Shown piece by piece: positions 1 through 5,984 of a stretch of 6,542 nucleotides of DNA. Under the pieces are notes generated by a model. It did not search any database and was not told the DNA's origin. It worked only from the letters and a program-made list of their open reading frames with translations. Positions within the stretch are counted from its first letter, which is position 1. Each line of letters opens with the position of its first letter. This stretch comes from Methanomassiliicoccales archaeon. Lineage in GTDB: Archaea; Thermoplasmatota; Thermoplasmata; Methanomassiliicoccales; JACIVX01. Both the position numbers and the translations under genes were made by a program. Location: the NCBI GenBank assembly GCA_028682925.1, contig JAJRAG010000207.1, positions 1 to 6,542 of the forward strand. Direction: 5' to 3'.

Positions 1-1266
1 GGAGACCGCCGCCAGGTGATAGTTGCTGAGCCATCCCTCTCTCCTCCCATATCCCCATTCAGCAGCGATGATGACGAGGTCAAGGGTCTGGCTCCTCTTT
101 ATCTTCAACCATCTCTTTCCCCTTTTCCCAATCGCATAAACGCTGCCGGTATCCTTGGCCATCAATCCTTCGTGCCCCTCGCTCAAGGCCCGGTTCAGGA
201 AGTCTTCAGCGACATTCGAATCGTCGGTGACGATACGCGGCACGAGCAGATCGGAGGAAACCGTTCTTTCGAGGACCTTCCACCGTTCTTCACTTGTTGC
301 ATTCACTAGCGATTCATCAGCTTTCATCAGAATATCGAAGAGATAGAGTCTGACTGGTATCGTCTCTTGAAGACTGTCGACATCATGGACCCTCGTAATC
401 CTCCGCATGACATGCTGGAAAGGAAGTGGACGGTCTCGATATGCGACGACCTCTCCCTCGAGGATGACCGTCTCGCATGGAACCGACCTTCTGATCAGAT
501 CAAGGATTTCTGGGAGGCCATCTGAGAGGTCTGTAAGTCTCCGGCTGTAGATCCTTACTTCGTTCCCTTTCTTGTGTATCTGGACCCTCGCTCCGTCGAG
601 CTTGAACTCAAATGCTGCATTACCAAGGACAGCAATTGCCTCATCAACCGACTCCACCGATTCAGCAAGCATCGGTTTTATCGGGACGAACGGCTCAGGT
701 CGGATCGCTTTCAAAGCCGCAAGGCCATGAAGAATGGCCCTCTCTGCGATCATGGCAATGTCTCCAGAGAGCATATAGGCGTTTCTTATCTCTTCAGGAT
801 CTTTGATTCCTGAGACCAGGGAAATCGCGTCAAGGACTATGCCTTCGCTGACGCCCGTGCGCATCTCCCCGAAAAGGCTCCTAGCCAAATACTCCCTCTC
901 ATTCGCTGACACTCGCCCGAAGAGATTCTGGAGGAGGTGTTCCTTCAACTTTCTAGACCCTGGACCTTGCGCCTCCGCGACCTTGCTCAATATCAACATC
1001 AATTCTCCCAACGTCAGCTCCTCTCCGAAGAGAACACGCTGCTTCTGGGTGGACCACGCCTTGCCAATTGTGGAATATCCGACGTCCAATGTCCTTGAGT
1101 CGGATTCGGGGAAAACCCGCCCGAGCGTCAATAGAACGGCGGGTCTGATATCATCTGAATCGACGCTACCCAAGAACTGGGCAAGCAATTCGGTCTTCTT
1201 CTTGCGACTGCTAGTCGACTCCAGCTGTTCGCAAAGATCTGCAAATTCGCGAAGTCTCGTTGGCAA
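1..1266 (-). CDS. lig: ATP-dependent DNA ligase, archaeal type (3' end cut by window edge)
   Basis: The enzyme seals nicks in duplex DNA through a lysine-AMP intermediate, in replication (Okazaki joining, normally with PCNA) and repair. The 422 visible codons contain the N-terminal DNA-binding domain (about residues 1-200, with LFGEMRTG at 131-138) and the nucleotidyltransferase domain. Motif I is KLDGAR at 222-227, with K222 the expected adenylated lysine. SRRL is at 241-244, LEGEVVAY at 269-276, motif III LYLFDIL at 307-313, motif IV EGLMAK at 366-371 and motif V LKIK at 387-390. The OB-fold has just begun (WGYGRREGW at 404-412) when the window ends. Family members are about 550-600 residues, so roughly 140-170 are missing. 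The frame has an in-frame TAG shortly upstream and no ATG or GTG between that stop and the conserved N-terminus, so the TTG at 1266 is the best start. It follows the transaldolase gene after 73 nt and may be in the same transcript or have its own promoter. The family call is very secure; the start is less so. Confidence 0.95.
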   Translation of the reverse strand, partial: MPTRLREFADLCEQLESTSSRKKKTELLAQFLGSVDSDDIRPAVLLTLGRVFPESDSRTLDVGYSTIGKAWSTQKQRVLFGEELTLGELMLILSKVAEAQGPGSRKLKEHLLQNLFGRVSANEREYLARSLFGEMRTGVSEGIVLDAISLVSGIKDPEEIRNAYMLSGDIAMIAERAILHGLAALKAIRPEPFVPIKPMLAESVESVDEAIAVLGNAAFEFKLDGARVQIHKKGNEVRIYSRRLTDLSDGLPEILDLIRRSVPCETVILEGEVVAYRDRPLPFQHVMRRITRVHDVDSLQETIPVRLYLFDILMKADESLVNATSEERWKVLERTVSSDLLVPRIVTDDSNVAEDFLNRALSEGHEGLMAKDTGSVYAIGKRGKRWLKIKRSQTLDLVIIAAEWGYGRREGWLSNYHLAAVS

Positions 1267-1290
1267 TATGAAAAGAAACTACCAACGGCC

Positions 1291-1299
1291 TATTCTAAC
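1291..1299 (-). promoter_or_regulatory. Possible TATA box for the ligase gene
   Basis: On the minus strand this reads GTTAGAATA, ending 24 nt before the TTG start at 1266. That spacing fits archaeal leaderless transcription. No good Shine-Dalgarno sequence precedes the TTG. The box is a weak match, and read-through from the upstream operon is an alternative. Confidence 0.35.
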
Positions 1300-1339
1300 T
1301 TTCTCGAGGATGAGCGGCGATGTATGCATTGCGGATGGT

Positions 1340-1987
1340 TCAATGCCTGGCCACTTTCTGCCAGTCCTGTAGGAACTTCTCGATTCCGAGGTCCGTCAGA
1401 GGATGTTTGAACATCTTCTTCAGAACCTCGTACGGGACAGTCGCTATATGAGCCCCCATTCTTGCAGCTTCGACGACATGAATCGGATGCCTGACGCTCG
1501 CAACGATGACTTCCGCGTCAAACTGGTAGTTGTCTAGGATGTCGAGGATCTGAGCAACTACATCCATGCCATCGCTACCGACATCGTCCAAACGACCAAC
1601 GAAAGGCGAGATGTATCTGGCGCCCGCCTTGCATGCCAAAAGCGCTTGCGCGGGGGAGAAGACGAGGGTCGTGTTGATGCTGACACCCTCTTTAGAAAGC
1701 GTCTTTGTCGCCCTGAGCCCTTCCTCTGTGACCGGAATCTTCACAACAATGTTCTTGTGTATCGATGCGAGCTCTCGAGCTTCCACAACGATGTCACCGG
1801 CCTTCATACTGATAGCTTCCGCACTAATTGGCCCGTTGACGATCGTGCAGATCTGTCTTACAAGTGTGCCGAAATCAGTCTGCTCCTTCGCGATCAGGGT
1901 AGGGTTGGTCGTGACACCATCCAATATTCCCCATCCGTTGACCTCCTCAATCTGCTGGACATTAGCGCTGTCGATGAATATCTTCAT
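1340..1987 (-). CDS. tal: Transaldolase, small TalC/FSA-like family
   Basis: This class I aldolase-family enzyme would transfer dihydroxyacetone between sugar phosphates (sedoheptulose 7-phosphate plus glyceraldehyde 3-phosphate to erythrose 4-phosphate plus fructose 6-phosphate) in the cytoplasm. The 215 residues match the usual length of about 215-220 for this subfamily. Visible signatures are D6, TTNPT at 26-30, the Schiff-base lysine K83 in VVKIPV, and SPFVGRLDD at 127-135. In family knowledge, E. coli fructose 6-phosphate aldolase has Gln59 and Tyr131 where transaldolases have Glu and Phe. By my hand alignment this protein has E57 and F129 at those places, pointing to transaldolase. The ATG lies 3 nt after the stop of the transketolase C-half gene, with AGGAGG inside the end of that gene. 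It is the last gene of a three-gene pentose phosphate operon. Confidence 0.94.
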   Translation of the reverse strand: MKIFIDSANVQQIEEVNGWGILDGVTTNPTLIAKEQTDFGTLVRQICTIVNGPISAEAISMKAGDIVVEARELASIHKNIVVKIPVTEEGLRATKTLSKEGVSINTTLVFSPAQALLACKAGARYISPFVGRLDDVGSDGMDVVAQILDILDNYQFDAEVIVASVRHPIHVVEAARMGAHIATVPYEVLKKMFKHPLTDLGIEKFLQDWQKVARH

Positions 1988-1990
1988 TCA

Positions 1991-2932
1991 CTAGCTCCTC
2001 CTTATCGCTTCCTCCGCTGTCTCCACGATCCTAGCGCTCGTCAGACCATATTTGACCATCAGTTCCTCGCTTTCCCCCGACTCTCCAAACGCATCGGGAA
2101 TGCCGACACACCTGACTATGCAACTTCCATGTTCCGCGACGTACAGGCCGACAGCGCTTCCGAGACCGGTCAGCACATTGTGTTCCTCTGCGGTGACGAT
2201 GCATCCAGTTCTTTTGATCGCATTGTGGAGCGTGATCTCATCGAGCGGTTTGATGGTGCTCATGTTAATGACCTGAGCGGAAAGACCTCTCTTCTGAAGC
2301 TCTTCCGCGGCATCCAGACACAGTGCCACCATCTGCCCGCTTCCGATCAAGGTGACGTCGTCACCTTCCTGCATCACATTCGCGATCCCTATTCTGAACG
2401 GAGAATCGGGCGAAGTGATTACTGGAAAATCGACCCTCCCCAGGCGTATGTAGCAAGGACCCGGACGATCCAATACGGCCTTGACGGCCTTATACGTCTC
2501 CATCGCATCCGCTGGAACTATCACGGTCATGTTCGGAAGGGTTCGCATCAATGCTATGTCCTCTGCGGTCTGATGCGACGCACCATCACCTCCGACGGTT
2601 ATGCCAGCATGAGATGCGACGATCTTTACGTTGAAATTAGGATAGCAGATCGACTGTCTTATCTGATCCCAACATCGACCGGTCGCGAAGACGGCGAATG
2701 AGGATGCGAAAACCATTTTTCCGCTCGCGGCGAGACCAGCAGCTGTGCCCATCATGTCCTGCTCAGCTATACCGCAGTTGAAGAACCTTTCAGGGAATTT
2801 CTTGGCGAAATCGCTGGTCCGTGTAGAGCTCGAAAGGTCTGCATCGAGCACAACAACGTCGCTCCGAGACTGCCCAATCTCCACCAGAGCCCTGCCATAC
2901 TCCTTCCTCTGGCTGGCATAGGTCCATTTCAT
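1991..2932 (-). CDS. Transketolase, C-terminal subunit
   Basis: This is the second half of a split transketolase. It carries the pyrimidine-binding domain and the C-terminal domain, and pairs with the N-terminal subunit to move two-carbon ketol units with thiamine diphosphate. The 313 residues fit split archaeal C-subunits. The catalytic glutamate that activates the thiamine aminopyrimidine is E57 in GIAEQDMMG (54-62). GDGASHQ at 115-121 supplies the active-site histidine H120 of the family's DGxTHQ-type motif, and YIRLGR at 161-166 holds the expected substrate-phosphate arginine. The C-terminal domain runs from about 190 to 313, with VINMSTIKPLD at 221-231 and TAEEH at 247-251. The start ATG overlaps the N-half stop as ATGA, so the two subunits are probably made in a coupled 1:1 way; a GGTGA sequence about 8 nt upstream may assist. 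DXS or a pyruvate dehydrogenase E1 beta chain is less likely given the matching N-half. Confidence 0.94.
   Translation of the reverse strand: MKWTYASQRKEYGRALVEIGQSRSDVVVLDADLSSSTRTSDFAKKFPERFFNCGIAEQDMMGTAAGLAASGKMVFASSFAVFATGRCWDQIRQSICYPNFNVKIVASHAGITVGGDGASHQTAEDIALMRTLPNMTVIVPADAMETYKAVKAVLDRPGPCYIRLGRVDFPVITSPDSPFRIGIANVMQEGDDVTLIGSGQMVALCLDAAEELQKRGLSAQVINMSTIKPLDEITLHNAIKRTGCIVTAEEHNVLTGLGSAVGLYVAEHGSCIVRCVGIPDAFGESGESEELMVKYGLTSARIVETAEEAIRRS
1997..2002 (-). promoter_or_regulatory. Ribosome binding site of the transaldolase gene
   Basis: Minus-strand AGGAGG lies 9 nt before the ATG at 1987, inside the last codons of the transketolase C-half gene. It fixes the transaldolase start and suggests translation from a shared mRNA. 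Confidence 0.75.
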
Positions 2933-3780
2933 GGATGCTCACCAAGTTCCCTGAGTCCGCGCTTCAGCTCTTCTTCATTTGGAGCCTTGCCGTGGAAGGC
3001 AATCGAGTTCTCCATGAACGAGACCCCCTTTCCCTTGACTGTGTGAGCGATGATCATTGTTGGTTTTCCTTTGACCAGTTTCGCTTTGTCGCATGCGTCG
3101 ATGATTTGCTTCATATCGTGTCCGTCGATCTCGATCACGTTCCATCCGAACGCATCCCACTTCTTCGCAAGGGGCTCGATCGCCATTATGGTCTCAGTGG
3201 GGCCATCGATTTGCAATCTGTTCCTATCGAGAAAAGCGGTCACATTGTCCAATCTGTAGTGAGCGCCGAGCATCGCAGCCTCCCATATCTGGCCGCTCTG
3301 CATCTCTCCATCCCCGCACAAACAGAAGACACGGTACGACCTTCTGTCGAGTCTCGCTGCAAGAGCCATGCCGTTGGCCACGCTCAGCCCCTGACCCAAA
3401 GAGCCTGTGGACATCTCGACGCCAGGGGTCTTTGCACGAGATGGGTGCCCCTGGAGGCGACTCCCCAATTTGCGCAGTTCCAGCAATTCCGTGACGGGAA
3501 AATAACCACTTTCGGAGAGCGCAGCGTAGTATGCTGGAGCAGCATGTCCCTTGGATAGCACGAGTCTGTCTCTATCCTCCCACATGGGATCAGTGGGCCG
3601 ATGGTTCATCACCTTGAAATAGAGCGCGGCGAGTATGTCCGCGTACGAGAGAGATCCTCCAGGGTGCCCAGAACCGGCTGCGAATGTCATCCGCAGAACG
3701 TGCTGACGAATGAGATTTGCCTTCCGCCGCAAAAGGACGATTTCCTCGTCGCTTGTGTTGCTCAGAGATATGCACCTCAC
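2929..3780 (-). CDS. Transketolase, N-terminal subunit
   Basis: This is the pyrophosphate-binding half of a split transketolase, the first gene of the tktN-tktC-tal operon. The 283 residues match archaeal N-subunits. The thiamine diphosphate motif is GDG at 156-158 with its distal Asn at N187 in DRNRLQIDG (185-193). Active-site histidines of the family are visible as H39 (SGHPGG), H79 (KGHA), H112 (QGHPS) and H263 (FHGKAP). MSTGSLGQGLS at 123-133 is the conserved dimer/cofactor segment. The start taken is GTG at 3780; upstream in the same frame there is no ATG, GTG or TTG before a TAG. The first roughly 15 residues precede the conserved region, so the exact start is less sure than the function. 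It is transcribed divergently from the HD-domain gene. Confidence 0.95.
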   Translation of the reverse strand: MRCISLSNTSDEEIVLLRRKANLIRQHVLRMTFAAGSGHPGGSLSYADILAALYFKVMNHRPTDPMWEDRDRLVLSKGHAAPAYYAALSESGYFPVTELLELRKLGSRLQGHPSRAKTPGVEMSTGSLGQGLSVANGMALAARLDRRSYRVFCLCGDGEMQSGQIWEAAMLGAHYRLDNVTAFLDRNRLQIDGPTETIMAIEPLAKKWDAFGWNVIEIDGHDMKQIIDACDKAKLVKGKPTMIIAHTVKGKGVSFMENSIAFHGKAPNEEELKRGLRELGEHP

Positions 3781-3818
3781 AGCAATAGCCTGGAGAATTG
3801 GACAATACCATGTAGTGA

Positions 3819-3825
3819 TTAAAAA
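3819..3825 (-). promoter_or_regulatory. TATA box of the tktN-tktC-tal operon
   Basis: Minus-strand TTTTTAA lies about 40 nt before the GTG start at 3780. Transcription about 25 nt downstream would leave a leader of about 15-20 nt with only a weak AGG element. It is the clearest A/T-rich element in the divergent intergenic region on this strand. Confidence 0.55.
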
Positions 3826-3880
3826 CCTTCTGTGGGCCCGAGGAATTAGCTACTGAATCCAAAACCAGAGGTAGTTAGCA

Positions 3881-3886
3881 TTTAAG
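3881..3886 (+). promoter_or_regulatory. TATA box of the HD-domain gene
   Basis: TTTAAG within CATTTAAGT is centred about 27 nt before the ATG at 3910. That is the spacing expected for a leaderless archaeal mRNA, and no Shine-Dalgarno sequence is seen between them. Confidence 0.55.
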
Positions 3887-3909
3887 TCAGATAGGCCGAT
3901 ATACGATTG

Positions 3910-4686
3910 ATGACGGTCCCCTTCGGCGTTCCTTTTGGTGGGAACAAGGTCCTTGCAAAAGTCGTGGAGAGGATAAATCACGACCAGGAGACATCGGCGC
4001 TTTGGCGTGCATCCAACATAACCGCGATCGACAGAATGGGGTTCAACGACCATGGTCCTACGCACGTACGGATTGTGGCCAAGATTGCTCTGAACATGCT
4101 GCGGATTCTCGTTGACAGCGGGGAGACACCCAACGTCGTCACGGAGCACAAGATGAAAAACGAGGATGCCGAGGTCGTGGTCGTTCTGGCTTGCGCCCTT
4201 CATGACATCGGCCATGCGATCCATCGTCTCAAGCACGAGGAGCTCTCACTCATCCTCGCACCCGCGATCATAAGAAGGTTGCTGGCCGATCTCTACAAGG
4301 AACCAGATCTGTCGACAATGGTAATCGAGACGATGCACGCAATGATAGCCCACCACGCTGAATTCACACCTCTGACCCTGGAGGCGTCGGTGACCCGCGT
4401 TGCTGATGCCCTCGACATGGAGAAGGGGAGAGCCCGAATACCGTTCAGGGCAGGGAGTGTGAACATACACTCGGTTTCAGCCTTGGCCATCGACAAGGTC
4501 AGGGTTTCGAAAGGAGAGGAGAGACCAGTGAAGATCGAGATCGAGATGAACAACTCAGCAGGCATCTACCAGATAGATGAATTGCTGAAAGACAAGATCG
4601 AAAAATGTGGGATAAGGGACAAGATAATGATCGTCATCAGAGCGCCTGATCAAGAAATGAAGATAATTGAGAATCTGAAGATCTAG
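3910..4686 (+). CDS. HD-domain metal-dependent phosphohydrolase
   Basis: This is a predicted cytoplasmic phosphohydrolase or phosphodiesterase of the HD superfamily; its substrate is unknown. Of 258 residues, about 40-175 form the HD domain: H48 and H52 in NDHGPTHVR, the signature H98-D99 in ALHDIGH, H148-H149 in AMIAHH, and the closing aspartate D166 in RVADALD. These would bind one or two divalent metals. The start NDHGPTH and overall size resemble archaeal HD proteins of the COG3294 type, by memory only. About 180-258 is a separate C-terminal segment rich in alternating hydrophobic and charged residues (KIEIEM, KIMIVI), probably an alpha/beta domain. There is no signal peptide or membrane segment. 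ATG at 3910 is preferred over the adjacent TTG at 3907 because the TATA box spacing suits it. The gene is divergent from the transketolase operon and its stop overlaps the pcn stop. Confidence 0.88.
   Translation: MTVPFGVPFGGNKVLAKVVERINHDQETSALWRASNITAIDRMGFNDHGPTHVRIVAKIALNMLRILVDSGETPNVVTEHKMKNEDAEVVVVLACALHDIGHAIHRLKHEELSLILAPAIIRRLLADLYKEPDLSTMVIETMHAMIAHHAEFTPLTLEASVTRVADALDMEKGRARIPFRAGSVNIHSVSALAIDKVRVSKGEERPVKIEIEMNNSAGIYQIDELLKDKIEKCGIRDKIMIVIRAPDQEMKIIENLKI
4683..4686. other. Shared CTAG: overlapping stop codons of two convergent genes
   Basis: CTAG is its own reverse complement. The HD gene ends in TAG at 4684-4686 on the plus strand and pcn ends in TAG at 4685-4683 on the minus strand, so there is no spacer. 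Any terminator for either gene must lie inside the other. A T5 run on the minus strand about 80 nt past the pcn stop (near 4601-4605) is one candidate. Confidence 0.9.
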
Positions 4687-5420
4687 TCGCTCTCGATCCT
4701 CGGGGCCAGGAGATAATCGACAGTTCCCTTTCCATCGGCCATCGTGAACTCCAACTTCACCGGAAAATCGTTTCCGATACTAAGGGTCACGACCGTACCA
4801 GGCGGGATAGCCTTTACCATGTTCGAGAAATAGTCGAGTGGGAACAAGCTTCTTACCTTTTCTTTGCACTCCAGAGAGACCAATAAGTCCTTTGGGAGCT
4901 TCAGGCTCACCGAATCCGTCTCGCCCTCAGAGAACATCTCGAATCCGTCGGAAGAAGCGGTGAGCGCTATGTGATCTGACACGCTCTCGGCTGCCTTGAT
5001 TCCCTTCTGCAGCTCGTCCGAGTTCACAGCTATCTTCGCAGGAAGGCTGAGGTTGGGTACTTTCGGATCCGACATTCCTGTCGTATCGACCAGATTCATC
5101 CTTCGTGTGATGTTTCCCACGCTGATGACAAGACGGTTGTGCTCCTCGTCCTGCTCGAGGTAGATAGGATCTCCAGCTTTAGAGAGCCTCAGTACCTCTT
5201 TCATCTTGTCCAGGTCGATGCCTAGTTCGGTCTCGTCAGCGGAATACTCCTCAAACGCGCTCTTCTGCACGGTCAGATTGACCATGGCGACGTGAGCAGG
5301 ATCCACGGCTTTCAGAGTAAGTCTGTCAGCAGCTACGTTGAACTTTGCCTCGTCAACAAGGGTGGAGACTACATCGACGATACCTTTCAGGGTCTCGGAT
5401 CTCACCTTAGCATGAAGCAT
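4683..5420 (-). CDS. pcn: DNA polymerase sliding clamp (PCNA)
   Basis: This is the trimeric ring that tethers DNA polymerase, ligase, Fen1 and other factors to DNA. The 245 residues equal the usual archaeal length. It has the two-domain clamp layout: N-domain about 1-112 with KAVDPAHVAMVNL at 37-49, the interdomain connecting loop at about 112-130 (TTGMSDPKVPNLSLP) that receives PIP-box peptides, and a C-domain with SVSDHIALTAS at 146-156. The typical tail YLLAPRIE is at 236-243. The ATG at 5420 is the only sensible start and gives the family N-terminus. It lies 72 nt downstream of tfs with candidate promoter elements in the gap, so it may be transcribed both with tfs and alone. Its own partner ligase is encoded about 3.4 kb away in this window. 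Confidence 0.97.
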   Translation of the reverse strand: MLHAKVRSETLKGIVDVVSTLVDEAKFNVAADRLTLKAVDPAHVAMVNLTVQKSAFEEYSADETELGIDLDKMKEVLRLSKAGDPIYLEQDEEHNRLVISVGNITRRMNLVDTTGMSDPKVPNLSLPAKIAVNSDELQKGIKAAESVSDHIALTASSDGFEMFSEGETDSVSLKLPKDLLVSLECKEKVRSLFPLDYFSNMVKAIPPGTVVTLSIGNDFPVKLEFTMADGKGTVDYLLAPRIESD

Positions 5421-5440
5421 CAGTTTCCCCCCAATACTCC

Positions 5441-5464
5441 TGTAAATACCTAGACAATAATAAA
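5441..5464 (-). promoter_or_regulatory. pcn promoter region, two candidate TATA boxes
   Basis: On the minus strand, TTTATTATT (5464-5456) is centred about 40 nt before the ATG and TGTAAATA read as TATTTACA (5448-5441) about 25 nt before it. The first implies a leader of about 14 nt containing a G6 run 6 nt from the ATG; the second implies a leaderless mRNA. I cannot choose between them. Confidence 0.5.
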
Positions 5465-5492
5465 CCTTCCTTATTAAGTGAACATGCTGGAA

Positions 5493-5792
5493 TCAATATT
5501 CTCGCCAGGAATGACTGCACTTCGTGCAACGGTAGATTCGTGTCTCCGGCTCATCGGCGGCTCTCGTCTGTCGAAGAACCCAAAATGCCTCGTTGTTTCC
5601 GCACGTAGGACACTCTACCTGAGTCTTCGGTAGAGTAGGAGCGTTCGAGTCGATGACTGCCATTTCCTTTTGACGAAGCTTCGTCGTGAACTTCTCATTC
5701 TCCCCGTTCATCTTCTGTTCCTTTCCACACTTGCTGCATCTGAACATGCCTTCCCTAGGGAACATCAGTGATCTGCATTCCGTACAAAACAT
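5493..5792 (-). CDS. tfs: Transcription factor S (TFIIS/RPB9-like RNA cleavage factor)
   Basis: TFS stimulates the intrinsic RNA cleavage of archaeal RNA polymerase so that backtracked complexes can resume. The 99 residues carry an N-terminal zinc ribbon (C3, C6, C19, C22) and a C-terminal TFIIS-type ribbon (C61, C64, C89, C92). These are joined by a charged linker at about 24-58. The catalytic acidic pair is D80-E81 in RAADEPETR, and the tail CSHSWREY matches the family. The open frame extends upstream to 5876, but the family N-terminus and the TATA box at 5829-5835 make the ATG at 5792 the start. Only a close GAGG (2 nt spacing) precedes it. The intact D-E pair argues for an active cleavage factor and not an inactive inhibitory paralogue. 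It lies upstream of pcn on the same strand. Confidence 0.95.
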   Translation of the reverse strand: MFCTECRSLMFPREGMFRCSKCGKEQKMNGENEKFTTKLRQKEMAVIDSNAPTLPKTQVECPTCGNNEAFWVLRQTRAADEPETRIYRCTKCSHSWREY

Positions 5793-5828
5793 TTCCTCAT
5801 CGCCGAATGGCGAGGAAAAGGATTGACA

Positions 5829-5835
5829 TATAAAT
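5829..5835 (-). promoter_or_regulatory. TATA box of tfs
   Basis: Minus-strand TTTATAT inside GGATATTTATATGTC is centred about 40 nt before the tfs ATG, implying a leader of roughly 14 nt. The element is nearly symmetrical, so it could also direct transcription to the right. Confidence 0.6.
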
Positions 5836-5861
5836 ATCCTTCTGTACCGAAATCTGCGACA

Positions 5862-5889
5862 CGAATGCGTTAGCAAGGATGAGCATTCG
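5862..5889. repeat. Inverted repeat upstream of tfs
   Basis: CGAATGC at 5862-5868 and GCATTCG at 5883-5889 are perfect 7-nt inverted arms with a 14-nt spacer. The centres are 21 nt apart, about two helix turns, which suits a dimeric regulator. It lies 27-60 nt upstream of the tfs TATA box. Chance occurrence is possible. Confidence 0.35.
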
Positions 5890-5948
5890 GAATCTCGTTG
5901 GGAAGTGCGAAATGACGAGAATGTTCGGTCCAGATGAGTTGGAATATA

Positions 5949-5963
5949 GGGGGATCATCCCCC
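5949..5963. terminator. Compact G/C hairpin, possible terminator or processing site
   Basis: GGGGGA at 5949-5954 and TCCCCC at 5958-5963 form a perfect 6-bp stem with a 3-nt TCA loop. On the minus strand it begins about 20 nt after the stop of the frame ending at 5985. No T-run follows, so a classic intrinsic terminator is not shown. Confidence 0.35.
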
Positions 5964-5984
5964 CAGAACATTGAAACGGAGTGA

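Noticed and set aside
803..1372. Plus-strand open frame of 189 codons
   Set aside because: It is antisense to the DNA ligase N-terminal domain, which is continuous and well conserved on the minus strand.
1646..2701. Long plus-strand open frame of 351 codons
   Set aside because: It lies antisense to the transaldolase and transketolase C-half genes, whose catalytic motifs are intact; the plus-strand translation shows no family motif and is a shadow of their codon usage.
2935..3558. Plus-strand open frame of 207 codons
   Set aside because: It is antisense to the transketolase N-half gene, which carries all expected cofactor and active-site residues.
5793..5876. N-terminal extension of tfs by 28 codons
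   Set aside because: The extension starts with a TTG upstream of the tfs TATA box and has no match to the family; the ATG at 5792 gives the normal TFS N-terminus with C3 and C6.
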